Assembly (NCBI GenBank): GCA_017408325.1
Contig: JAFQUW010000155.1
Span: 1-10,147 of the forward strand
DNA length: 10,147 nt
Direction of reading: 5' to 3'
From: Clostridia bacterium
GTDB lineage: Bacteria > Bacillota > Clostridia > Oscillospirales > SIG627
Shown here: piece after piece, positions 1-8,377 of the stretch
Position numbering within the stretch: position 1 is the stretch's first letter
How the letters are laid out: every line of letters starts with the position of its first letter
The notes under the pieces: generated by a model
Databases searched by the model: none
What the model saw: only the letters and a program-made list of their open reading frames with translations
Told to the model about the DNA's origin: nothing
Position numbers and translations under genes: made by a program

Positions 1-25
1 CCTTTTTCGTATCGCTTTTCTTTTG

Positions 26-55
26 CTTCTTTTCTTTTCTCGAAAAGAAAAGAAG
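26..55. repeat. Perfect 13-bp purine/pyrimidine inverted repeat
   Basis: The left arm at 26-38 is all pyrimidine (CTTCTTTTCTTTT) and the right arm at 43-55 is its exact reverse complement, with a CTCG tetranucleotide between them. It sits about 10 bp beyond the terminator of the minus-strand unit. A transcript from either strand could fold it into a 13-bp stem. It may be a back-up termination or 3'-end-stabilising hairpin, or the end signal of a gene lying left of the window. No coding region is visible at 1-116; apart from this repeat and the terminator that stretch shows only pyrimidine-rich sequence. Confidence 0.6.
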
Positions 56-64
56 AGAAAAAAC

Positions 65-95
65 AAAAAGCACCGCGCCTGCGGTGCTTTTTTTT
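65..95 (-). terminator. Intrinsic terminator closing the minus-strand unit
   Basis: A GC-rich stem GCACCGC (70-76) and GCGGTGC (81-87) encloses the loop GCCT. It is flanked by A5 on the left and T8 on the right, so a U-run follows the stem on either strand. It lies 22 bp past the stop codon of the membrane protein gene and is therefore the natural end of the transcript that starts near 2370. The symmetric flanks make it potentially bidirectional, so it could also stop transcription entering from the left. Confidence 0.9.
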
Positions 96-116
96 GATTG
101 ATTTCCGGCTGCTTTC

Positions 117-1271
117 TCACTTCACGACGGCGTCGTCGTGGTGGCTTTCCGCCTCGCGCAGTGCCTCCTCGTCAAACAGTTTGTTTTCAAGCGTGAGCCG
201 TTTCTGACGGTCGGAGATCGGCACGAAGATGCCGCCTGCGATGATCGTCAGATAGAAGGAGATGAATCGCCAGAGGAACATCGTTCCCGAGAGAAGGGAA
301 GTGACGTCGCCCATCGCGATCGCGGCGTTCGGGGCGGCGGCGACCGCCTGTTGGTAGACCGTTTCAAAGAAGCCGTAGTAGGAGACCTCCGCGCCGCCGG
401 CGGCGCCGGGGGTCGGGATGAAATAGGAGACCATCAAGACGAAGGCTTGCGCCGCCATCACGGTCAAAAAGTCTGCGCGCCCTGCGTCAAAGACGGGGGA
501 GGCGAAGCAGGCCATATAGAGGAAGTAGGGGATCAGACACTGGAAGACGAACTGGAAAAAGGAGAAGAAAAAGGCGGTCAGATACATCTTCAAGGAGCGC
601 CCGAGCATGGTAATGTTTCGGTGGAAGAGGGCGAGCTGTGCGTGGATCTTGTCGTAGCGGCCCTCGGGGTCGCGGCAGAGACGGAGCTTCGCAAACAGAT
701 TGACGCCGAAACGGACGATGCGGTCCGTCGTACGGGGACTCTTCATCAAAAGGATGAGGAAGCTCACGTAGGTCAGATTGCAGACAAGCCCCGCGAGGAG
801 TAACACGGCAAAGCCCGTCATTTCGGTGAAATAAGAGAGGCGCAGGATGACCATCACGATCGAGAAGACGACGAGCGCAAGCTGATAGATGAGACTGCGC
901 ACCGCGACGATGGCACTCGCGGCACCCGTGGTCATGCCTTTTTTCTGCAAAGAATAGATCTGCATCGGCTGACCGCCCGTGGAGAAGGGGGTGATGCAGC
1001 AGTAAAGCAGCCCCACCATCGAGGCGGAGAAGGAGTAGCCGAATTTCCAGCCGCGGTAGATGTGCGTCGAGATCGTGTGAAAAGAGGCGGCCTCCATCAC
1101 CCAGACCATCGCCGCCGCGCCGAAGGCGAGCAGAAGCCACAGCGGGCTCATGTTTTGGAAGATCGTGGAGAGAGCGCCGATGCCGCCGGTTGCCACGACG
1201 AAATAGATCAGAATACCGGCGCAGATGGCGATCGTTATGTAACCGAAGAGGTTCTGTTTGAGTGTTTTCAT
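117..1271 (-). CDS. LPG synthase TM-domain / YbhN-type flippase-like membrane protein
   Basis: This is a polytopic inner-membrane protein of the lysylphosphatidylglycerol-synthase transmembrane-domain group (PF03706, formerly UPF0104; YbhN-like, 'flippase-like'). About seven to eight hydrophobic segments are visible. Two conserved stretches support the family: ITPFSTGGQPMQIY, with GGQP at about residues 99-102, and PTPGAAGGAE at about 286-295. There is no C-terminal soluble aminoacyl-transferase domain, so it should not be a full MprF enzyme; a lipid or glycolipid translocation role is usually assumed for such stand-alone proteins and is not proven. The charged C-terminus is cytoplasmic-looking. 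The ATG at 1271 gives 384 aa and a family-like N-terminus (MKTLKQNLFGY); an upstream TTG at 1286 would add five residues and overlap the kinase gene. Neither start has a good ribosome binding site, so translation may be coupled to the kinase gene. It is the last gene before the terminator. Confidence 0.85.
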   Translation of the reverse strand: MKTLKQNLFGYITIAICAGILIYFVVATGGIGALSTIFQNMSPLWLLLAFGAAAMVWVMEAASFHTISTHIYRGWKFGYSFSASMVGLLYCCITPFSTGGQPMQIYSLQKKGMTTGAASAIVAVRSLIYQLALVVFSIVMVILRLSYFTEMTGFAVLLLAGLVCNLTYVSFLILLMKSPRTTDRIVRFGVNLFAKLRLCRDPEGRYDKIHAQLALFHRNITMLGRSLKMYLTAFFFSFFQFVFQCLIPYFLYMACFASPVFDAGRADFLTVMAAQAFVLMVSYFIPTPGAAGGAEVSYYGFFETVYQQAVAAAPNAAIAMGDVTSLLSGTMFLWRFISFYLTIIAGGIFVPISDRQKRLTLENKLFDEEALREAESHHDDAVVK

Positions 1272-1278
1272 AAAGAAC

Positions 1279-1821
1279 TTACGCAAGCGAACTTAAGAGT
1301 TCTGCCACCTTTTCTTTGAATTCTTCTGCCGTGCCGTTGTTGGTGATGTAACGGTCGGCGATGGCGATCGGGCCGCCTTTTTCCGAATTTTCGATTTCCG
1401 CATAGTCACGGCTCTTTGCCTCCTCGGCGCTCAGCGGCCGAATTTCGCGCGTGGCAAGACGGCTGTAGCGCTTCTGGCGGTCGGTGACGACGGCGACGAG
1501 GAGAAGGTTTTGAAAACGCTCCTTTAAGACCTTGTATTCCGACCAGGAGTAAAGCCCGTCGAGGACGACGTTGCCGTGCTTGAGTCCCTCCTCGATCTTC
1601 GGCAGGGTCTTGATGGCGAAGGCGGCGGGACCGAGGTCGCGGCGCAGTCCTTCGCGCACCATGCGTTCGTTTTTCTCGTTCTTTTCGAGTCCCAGGCGGG
1701 CAAGCTCGTCCATCGTGACGCCGCCGAAGTACACGAGTGTGTAGCCGGCGGAGACGAAGGCCTCGGTGGCGACGCTTTTTCCCGCGCCGCACATTCCGAC
1801 GAATGCAACCAAATTGGGCAT
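1279..1821 (-). CDS. P-loop kinase, UPF0200 / dephospho-CoA kinase-like
   Basis: This 180-aa P-loop NTPase of the nucleoside/dephospho-CoA-kinase type carries a Walker A motif GMCGAGKS (residues 9-16). It also has a Walker-B-like strand VVLDGL (85-90), an Arg-rich lid (about 118-128, RYSRLATREIR) and a C-terminal ADRYITNNGTAEEF (155-168). The last resembles the D-x-x-I-x-N-x-G ending of CoaE and of the archaeal UPF0200 family, and the block LGPAAFAIKTLPKIE (63-77) fits UPF0200 best. The substrate is unknown; a true CoaE is usually a little longer and encoded elsewhere, so I do not call it coaE. The ATG at 1821 is preceded by AAAGGAG at seven bases. The gene lies 27 bp after the flavin reductase gene and abuts the membrane protein gene, consistent with one operon. 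Confidence 0.8.
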   Translation of the reverse strand: MPNLVAFVGMCGAGKSVATEAFVSAGYTLVYFGGVTMDELARLGLEKNEKNERMVREGLRRDLGPAAFAIKTLPKIEEGLKHGNVVLDGLYSWSEYKVLKERFQNLLLVAVVTDRQKRYSRLATREIRPLSAEEAKSRDYAEIENSEKGGPIAIADRYITNNGTAEEFKEKVAELLSSLA

Positions 1822-1848
1822 AGAAAGTCTCCTTTCAGGTAGATCGGG

Positions 1849-2346
1849 TCAGTCGTTTTGCGTAAATGCGCGAGTGGATTCGCAGACGTAGATGCGGTGG
1901 TAGTCGCGCTTGGGATAGTGCTTTTCGAGCGTCTCGTCGACGAGGTCGGAGCTGTTCAGATCCATCTTGGCGATGATCTTGCCCGAGAGCACGAGCTTTG
2001 CTTCTTCGAAATAGACGTCTTTTCCTTCTTGGACGGGCGTCAGTCCGCAGAGGGCGAGTTTATCCTCGTCTCGACCGCTTGTGCGACCGAGGTAGGTCAG
2101 TTCCTTGCGGTAGCCGTCGCCGAAGAAGGAGAGGGTGACGGTGTCGGTGTTTTCTAAAATGTCGTAGGTATATCGGCAGGGACGCACCATGACAAAAAAG
2201 ACGTCGCGCTCCCACATGACGCCCATTCCGCCCCAACCGATGGTCATCGAATTTTTGCGCTTTCCGTCGGTCGCGGAGAGCAGTGCCCAGCGGCGGTTCA
2301 GTCCTTCGAAAATATTGTCGTGTAAGGCGTGGATATCCAGTTCCAT
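1849..2346 (-). CDS. Flavin reductase-like domain protein
   Basis: This is a small single-domain protein (about 165 aa) of the flavin reductase-like, FMN-binding split-barrel fold (PF01613). Recognisable features are the N-terminal half reading ALLSATDGKRKNSMTIGWGG and the following FFVMVRPCRYTYDILE, the conserved region that contacts FMN and phosphate in this family. Such proteins bind FMN and pass electrons from NAD(P)H or a partner; the physiological partner cannot be told here. Two adjacent ATG codons exist (2349 and 2346). AAGGAG lies only three bases before the first but six before the second, so 2346 is preferred. It is the first gene after a perfect sigma-A promoter and is probably the best-expressed gene of its unit. 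Confidence 0.85.
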   Translation of the reverse strand: MELDIHALHDNIFEGLNRRWALLSATDGKRKNSMTIGWGGMGVMWERDVFFVMVRPCRYTYDILENTDTVTLSFFGDGYRKELTYLGRTSGRDEDKLALCGLTPVQEGKDVYFEEAKLVLSGKIIAKMDLNSSDLVDETLEKHYPKRDYHRIYVCESTRAFTQND

Positions 2347-2376
2347 CATCGTCTCCTTGGGAATTCGTTACGTTGT

Positions 2377-2405
2377 ATTATATGCCCACCCGTTCGGAAT
2401 GTCAA
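2377..2405 (-). promoter_or_regulatory. Perfect sigma-A promoter for the flavin reductase unit
   Basis: Read on the minus strand, TTGACA (2405-2400) and TATAAT (2382-2377) are both exact consensus hexamers separated by exactly 17 bp (2399-2383). Transcription should start near 2370, giving a 5' leader of about 24 nt that contains AAGGAG. The TGA stop of the upstream helicase gene (2404-2402) lies inside the -35 box. Because no terminator precedes it, the downstream genes could receive both read-through and this promoter's output. Confidence 0.9.
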
Positions 2406-4621
2406 GGAAGCGGCTCGTCACCTTCTTCCCAGAAGGCGCGGATGAGATCCTCGATCTGTTCGGGGTCGTCGACGAGCTCCGGCTCCTGCCACGAGGCGGG
2501 GAAGAGCGAGGTAAAGCCCTCGGAAAGGTATCGCTCGTCGCAGAGAATGAGAAATCCGCGGTCGTTTACCGTGCGGATGACGCGCCCCGCGCTCTGCAGG
2601 ACGCGACCGAAGCCGGGGTAGGTGTAGCCGAGGGCGGCACCGTCCTCCTCTCGCTCGTCGAAGCGGCGGCGCACCGCCTCCGCTTCGGGAGTGGGCGGCG
2701 GCATCCCCACGCCGAAGATGACCTCGCCGAGGAGCTTGTCGCCCACGAGGTCGACGCCCTCGGAGAAGAGGCCGCCCATCACGGCAAAGCCCAACAGGCG
2801 CACGGCGCGCTTCTGCGAGAAGGCGGCAATGTACTCTTCGCGCGCCTTTTCGTTCATCTGCGGACTCTGGCAGAGGATGAGATCGCGCGGACGAAGCGTG
2901 CGGTACGCCTCCACGACGCGGTTCATGTACTCAAACGAGGGGAAAAAGACCATATAGTTTCCCACACGCGGCTCGACTGCGTTTGCAATGATGCGCGCGG
3001 CAAAGGGTGCGGTGCGTTCGCGGTCGTGGTAGAGCGTGGAGATCGGGCAGGTGAGGATCTTTAAGTGCTCACGGTCAAAGGGCGAGGGTAATTCGAGGAA
3101 GTTGTCCTCCTCTCCGCCGAGCATCCCGAGGTAGTAGTTCTTCGGGGAGAGGGTCGCGGAAAAGAAGATGCACATGCCGAAGTCGCGCGTGATGGTGCGC
3201 ACCTTCTCGCTCGGGTCAACGAGCAAGAGCTTTGCGCCGCCGTCCTCGAACGTGCACAGTGCCCACCTGCGGTCGAAGTCGTCGTTGGCTTCCAGAAAGG
3301 CGCACAGTTCAAAATAGAGTTCTTTTGCGGTGGTGATGAGTTCCGCCGAGTATTCGCGCCCGCTTTTTTTCGAGGTGATCGGGCAGAGGGCTTCTGCCAG
3401 TTCGCTTGCCGCACCCAAGAGATGCGTCGGCGGCTCAAAGGAGATCGGATCGTACCCCTCCGCCTTGTTCGGGCGGTTGTCAAAGAGCGCGGCAGACAGG
3501 CGTCGCGCCGCACCGACGACCTCGGGACACTTCGAAAAGAGCGGCGTGGAGAAGACCTCCAACATCTTCGGCGTCAGGGCGGCGGAGAAGCTCTCGCGCA
3601 CGCGCACGACGAGGTTGTGCGCCTCGTCGCAGAGGATGGCGTAGTTCTCCTCGCGGCACTGATAGCGTTTTAAGGATGCGTGGGGGTCAAAGATGTAGTT
3701 GAAGTCGCAGACGACGACCTCGCAGTAGAGCGAGGCGGCCAGGGACAATTCAAAGGGACACAGTTCAAATTCACGCGCCGTCGCTTGAATCGCGGCGGGG
3801 GTGATGTGCCCGTAGGTGGAAAAGAGGCGGCGAAGCGCCTGCGCCTCGCGGTCTCGGTCGGGGTGCTTGTTGGCACAGACGCTGTGTTCGCAACGAGATC
3901 CGTTTTGGCAGATGCGCGCCTTCGCCGAGAGGGTGATCGTGTGCAGATACGGGTCGTCTCCTTGCAGAAACGAGAGGCTTTGTGCGACCTGCGGCTGCAG
4001 AGAGCCGCGCGGCGTCAGATAAAACGCCTTGGCAATGTGCCCTTTTGCGAGGGCTTTTAAGGAAGGATAGAGCACGGAGAGCGTTTTGCCGATGCCGGTC
4101 GGTGCGAGCGCGAAGAGGTTCTGTTTGTCGCGGATGGCGGCGTAACTCTCCTGCATCAAAGCCTTCTGTCCGGCGCGCAGGCTCCGATAGGGAAACCGCA
4201 GGGCAGACAGGCTCTCGTGGCGAAAACGGATCGAGTCGGGGGTCAGGTGGAGGATGTCGCAGAGCGAGCGAAATGCGCGTTCCACCGCGCAAAACGCATC
4301 GTCTTTCGTGATCGTCTGCACGTGCTCCTCCGAGAGGCGCAGACCGACGGTGTCAAGTCCCTGCGACTCGCAAAAGACGAATGCGACCGCCGCCGCCCAG
4401 TCCCGACGGGCATGTCGGTCTGAGATCTGCGGAATCGTCAGAACGGGAAGAGAGTCCCGATCCTCCACGACGGGGATCGCGGAAAACAGCGTGACGGAAA
4501 TGCCGCCCGAGAAAAACTGCGCGTCAAAGACCGCCTCGTCGCAAAAGAGCGGGACGCGGGAGATCTCATGGCAGGAGAGGGTGACGCAAGGCGTCCCCTG
4601 TTCGTTGAGAAACAGTTTCAA
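2402..4621 (-). CDS. XPD/DinG-like superfamily 2 ATP-dependent DNA helicase
   Basis: This 739-aa helicase has the full motif set of the Rad3/XPD/DinG group. Walker A is APTGIGKT (173-180) and the DEAH box is at 332-335 (CDEAHN). Motif III-like FFSATLSP lies at 486-493 and motif VI QSAGRVIR at 676-683. Four cysteines at 238, 244, 249 and 288 (the last in CPFELSL) match the Fe-S cluster ligands of the family, so a 4Fe-4S-dependent 5'-3' helicase acting in DNA repair is expected. Residues 20-100 resemble the PD-(D/E)XK nuclease-like N-terminus of clostridial relatives, but the acidic/Lys motif is not visible (LTIPQISD where DEIK is expected). The start is a TTG at 4621 with only a distant GAGG (12 bases), overlapping the preceding ORF by 56 bp; no better in-frame start was seen. 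Translation is probably coupled to that ORF. Confidence 0.9.
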   Translation of the reverse strand: MKLFLNEQGTPCVTLSCHEISRVPLFCDEAVFDAQFFSGGISVTLFSAIPVVEDRDSLPVLTIPQISDRHARRDWAAAVAFVFCESQGLDTVGLRLSEEHVQTITKDDAFCAVERAFRSLCDILHLTPDSIRFRHESLSALRFPYRSLRAGQKALMQESYAAIRDKQNLFALAPTGIGKTLSVLYPSLKALAKGHIAKAFYLTPRGSLQPQVAQSLSFLQGDDPYLHTITLSAKARICQNGSRCEHSVCANKHPDRDREAQALRRLFSTYGHITPAAIQATAREFELCPFELSLAASLYCEVVVCDFNYIFDPHASLKRYQCREENYAILCDEAHNLVVRVRESFSAALTPKMLEVFSTPLFSKCPEVVGAARRLSAALFDNRPNKAEGYDPISFEPPTHLLGAASELAEALCPITSKKSGREYSAELITTAKELYFELCAFLEANDDFDRRWALCTFEDGGAKLLLVDPSEKVRTITRDFGMCIFFSATLSPKNYYLGMLGGEEDNFLELPSPFDREHLKILTCPISTLYHDRERTAPFAARIIANAVEPRVGNYMVFFPSFEYMNRVVEAYRTLRPRDLILCQSPQMNEKAREEYIAAFSQKRAVRLLGFAVMGGLFSEGVDLVGDKLLGEVIFGVGMPPPTPEAEAVRRRFDEREEDGAALGYTYPGFGRVLQSAGRVIRTVNDRGFLILCDERYLSEGFTSLFPASWQEPELVDDPEQIEDLIRAFWEEGDEPLP

Positions 4622-5069
4622 GGTCGGTTTTTTCCTCGGTCGTTTTGAGCGCGGCGGCGAGATAGTCGACGAACGCTCTCGTCAGGTTTTGATAGAGAGA
4701 CAGGGTGGGAAGGTGTCGGACGCGAACCTCTATCGGCTCGTACAGCCGTCCGCCGTAAACGAAGGATCTCGTCAGGCAGAGAAGTGCCGACTCCTCCGAA
4801 AGGGAGGAAAAGGAGAGCGTGTCGCGCGGACTCATTCCGCAGGAGAGTGCACATTCGGCGAAAAAACCGTGCGGCAGAGTGAGCCGTTTTCCGCCCTCAA
4901 AGAGAAGGAGTGCGCATTTTTTCGGTGCGGCTTTTCCCCGCGCCGAAGCGCAGTAGACGTCGGCAAAGACGGGAGAAGGACTCGCCTCTTTGAGGTTTTC
5001 GTGGCGCAAAAAAAGATCTGCGAGATGCGCCGTATCACCGAATACGGTCAAGACCTCACCTGCTTTCAT
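4566..5069 (-). CDS. Unrecognised 167-aa protein overlapping the helicase gene
   Basis: I do not recognise this protein. It starts with ATG at 5069 without a clear Shine-Dalgarno sequence, 48 bp after engB, and ends 56 bp inside the helicase gene in another frame. Codon choice (many CTC, GCG, ACG, GTC) resembles the neighbours, which supports real coding. The product is soluble-looking, with no signal peptide or membrane span; it has scattered cysteines and a hydrophobic C-terminal helix around YQNLTRAFVDYLAAALK, followed by a charged stretch. The last 18 residues, past a run of six A, lie in the overlap and look less protein-like. It may be a small partner of the helicase, or the N-terminal part of one longer helicase polypeptide separated by a frameshift in the A6 run. 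Confidence 0.6.
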   Translation of the reverse strand: MKAGEVLTVFGDTAHLADLFLRHENLKEASPSPVFADVYCASARGKAAPKKCALLLFEGGKRLTLPHGFFAECALSCGMSPRDTLSFSSLSEESALLCLTRSFVYGGRLYEPIEVRVRHLPTLSLYQNLTRAFVDYLAAALKTTEEKTDLETVSQRTGDALRHPLLP

Positions 5070-5117
5070 CGTGGTTTCAACAACAAGTATCGGTCTTTTT
5101 CTTCGTTTTATTCCGCT

Positions 5118-5726
5118 TTACTTCGCGCTGGGATCCACGAAGGAGGCGACGGCTGAGTAGATGTGTTTTTTCAGTTCTTCCTTTCCGAGACCGCTCTTTG
5201 AGGAGAAGAGGATCATCGGCGTATCGGAGGGGAGCTCTGCCGTCTCAAGGATCGCCTCGCGCTGGCGGTTTGCGGCCGTGGGGGAGAGTTTGTCGGCTTT
5301 CGTGGCTACGATCACAAAGGGAGTCTCGGTCTGCGTGAGGAAGTCGATCATGACAAGGTCGTCTTTGGTCGGGCCGACCTTGAGGTCGATGAGCTGGAGG
5401 ACGAGCGTGAGGGAGTCGTTGTTCTGGAAATAGCGGTCCGCGATCCCGGCAAGGGCGCGGCGTCCCTCGCCGCTTCGGGCGGCAAAGCCGTAGCCGGGCA
5501 GGTCGACGAGGTAGAACTTCTTTTCACATTCGTAGAAGTTCACCGTCACGGTCTTTCCGGGCGAGGAAGAGACGCGTGCGAAGTTCTTGGTGCCGAGCAG
5601 GCGGTTGATGAGGGAGGATTTTCCCACGTTGGAACGCCCCGAAAGGGCGATCTGTGCCTTGCGGTCGCGCGGAAATTGGTCGGGGCGACCGGCGGTCATT
5701 TTCAAAACGGTGTCGTTTGCGTGCAT
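5118..5726 (-). CDS. engB: Ribosome biogenesis GTP-binding protein EngB/YsxC
   Basis: This 202-aa TRAFAC-class GTPase is needed for late assembly of the 50S ribosomal subunit. All G motifs are intact: G1 GRSNVGKS (30-37), the G2 Thr in SPGKTVTVNFY (near 59), G3 DLPGYG (75-80), G4 TKAD (142-145) and G5-like SSKSG (175-179). The length matches the family norm of about 195-210 aa. The start is the ATG at 5726, with AAGGA seven bases upstream; that SD overlaps the TAA of lon, which ends 11 bp before, implying coupled expression. The reading frame stays open further upstream, but that part is antisense-free shadow of lon and not family sequence. The lon–engB order is common in Firmicutes. Confidence 0.97.
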   Translation of the reverse strand: MHANDTVLKMTAGRPDQFPRDRKAQIALSGRSNVGKSSLINRLLGTKNFARVSSSPGKTVTVNFYECEKKFYLVDLPGYGFAARSGEGRRALAGIADRYFQNNDSLTLVLQLIDLKVGPTKDDLVMIDFLTQTETPFVIVATKADKLSPTAANRQREAILETAELPSDTPMILFSSKSGLGKEELKKHIYSAVASFVDPSAK

Positions 5727-5737
5727 GGTGCGTATCC

Positions 5738-8146
<2,409 letters not shown>

Positions 8147-8186
8147 AAATTCGGATCCTCTCTTTGGAGTAAGTATAGGCTTATTT

Positions 8187-8215
8187 ATTATATCATAAGT
8201 CAATGCCTTTGTAAA
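8187..8215 (-). promoter_or_regulatory. Sigma-A promoter of lon with extended -10
   Basis: On the minus strand, TTTACA (8215-8210, one mismatch to TTGACA) is followed after exactly 17 bp by TATAAT (8192-8187). A TG one base upstream of the -10 box makes an extended -10 element. The start site should lie near 8180, giving a leader of about 34 nt with a GAGAGGA ribosome binding site. T-tracts just upstream of the -35 box fit an UP element. A short inverted repeat, CTTAT (8180-8184) and ATAAG (8195-8199), brackets the -10 box and could be an operator or chance. Confidence 0.85.
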
Positions 8216-8265
8216 CTTCAAAAAAACAGAAGAAAAATCAAAAAAATTTTGTTTCTGGCGAAATG

Positions 8266-8283
8266 TTTTGTTGAAAAACAAAA
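8266..8283. repeat. Inverted repeat overlapping the -35 box of the rightward promoter
   Basis: TTTTGTT (8266-8272) and AACAAAA (8277-8283) are exact reverse complements around GAAA. The repeat overlaps the TTGAAA -35 hexamer (8271-8276), a usual place for a repressor site. AT-rich sequence makes chance repeats common, so an operator role is only suggested. Confidence 0.35.
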
Positions 8284-8299
8284 TATTTTATGTTATAAT
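8271..8299 (+). promoter_or_regulatory. Sigma-A promoter with extended -10 for transporter–pckA
   Basis: TTGAAA (8271-8276, one mismatch to consensus) and TATAAT (8294-8299) are separated by 17 bp, with TG at 8291-8292 giving an extended -10 element. Transcription should start near 8306. The next gene begins at 8378, so the transcript has a leader of about 72 nt. pckA has no promoter visible in the 27 bp before it and probably depends on this one. Confidence 0.88.
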
Positions 8300-8313
8300 G
8301 CTTTTTGATTGGA

Positions 8314-8342
8314 GTTTTGGACGGGGAAGTGCCCGTCAAAAC
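8314..8342 (+). promoter_or_regulatory. Hairpin in the 5' leader of the transporter gene
   Basis: GTTTTG (8314-8319) plus ACGGG (8321-8325) pairs with CCCGT (8332-8336) plus CAAAAC (8337-8342). This forms 11 bp with one bulged G at 8320 and a GAAGTG loop. It begins about eight nucleotides after the predicted start site and has no U-run after it, so it is not a simple terminator. A second weak pairing, CCGA (8353-8356) with TCGG (8372-8375), would place the AAAAGGAGA ribosome binding site in a loop. It may stabilise the mRNA or be a regulatory element; I recognise no known riboswitch class. Confidence 0.6.
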
Positions 8343-8377
8343 CGTTTCGTATCCGAGGCATAAAAGGAGAATCGGCC

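Larger units (their letters stand above)
8147..8377. other. AT-rich divergent regulatory region between lon and the transporter gene
   Basis: This 231-bp stretch without a gene carries two promoters facing apart. The lon promoter has its -35 box at 8215-8210 and the transporter promoter its -35 box at 8271-8276, leaving 54 bp between them. That interval holds A-tracts at 8220-8226, 8233-8237 and 8240-8246, centred roughly one helical turn apart, which could bend DNA and act as an UP element for lon. An inverted repeat covers 8266-8283. No CIRCE or CtsR heat-shock operator was recognised. The rightward leader with its hairpin fills about 8306-8377. Confidence 0.75.

Noticed and set aside
391..406. 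16-bp perfect GC palindrome GCGCCGCCGGCGGCGC
   Set aside because: It lies in codons of the conserved Gly/Ala-rich PTPGAAGGAE motif, so protein constraint and GC-rich codon choice explain it.
138..803. Open frame on the plus strand across the flippase-like gene
   Set aside because: Composition is rich in Glu, Asp, Gly and Arg with no family resemblance; it mirrors the GC-rich codons of the clear membrane protein on the other strand.
4254..5156. 300-codon plus-strand frame opposite the helicase start and the unknown ORF
   Set aside because: Ser/Arg/Lys-rich and featureless, and it overlaps the strongly supported helicase on the opposite strand; the minus frame has native codon use.
8147..8281. 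N-terminal extension of Lon by 45 residues
   Set aside because: This stretch contains the lon promoter and ribosome binding site, and the extension is Phe/Lys-rich with no Lon similarity.
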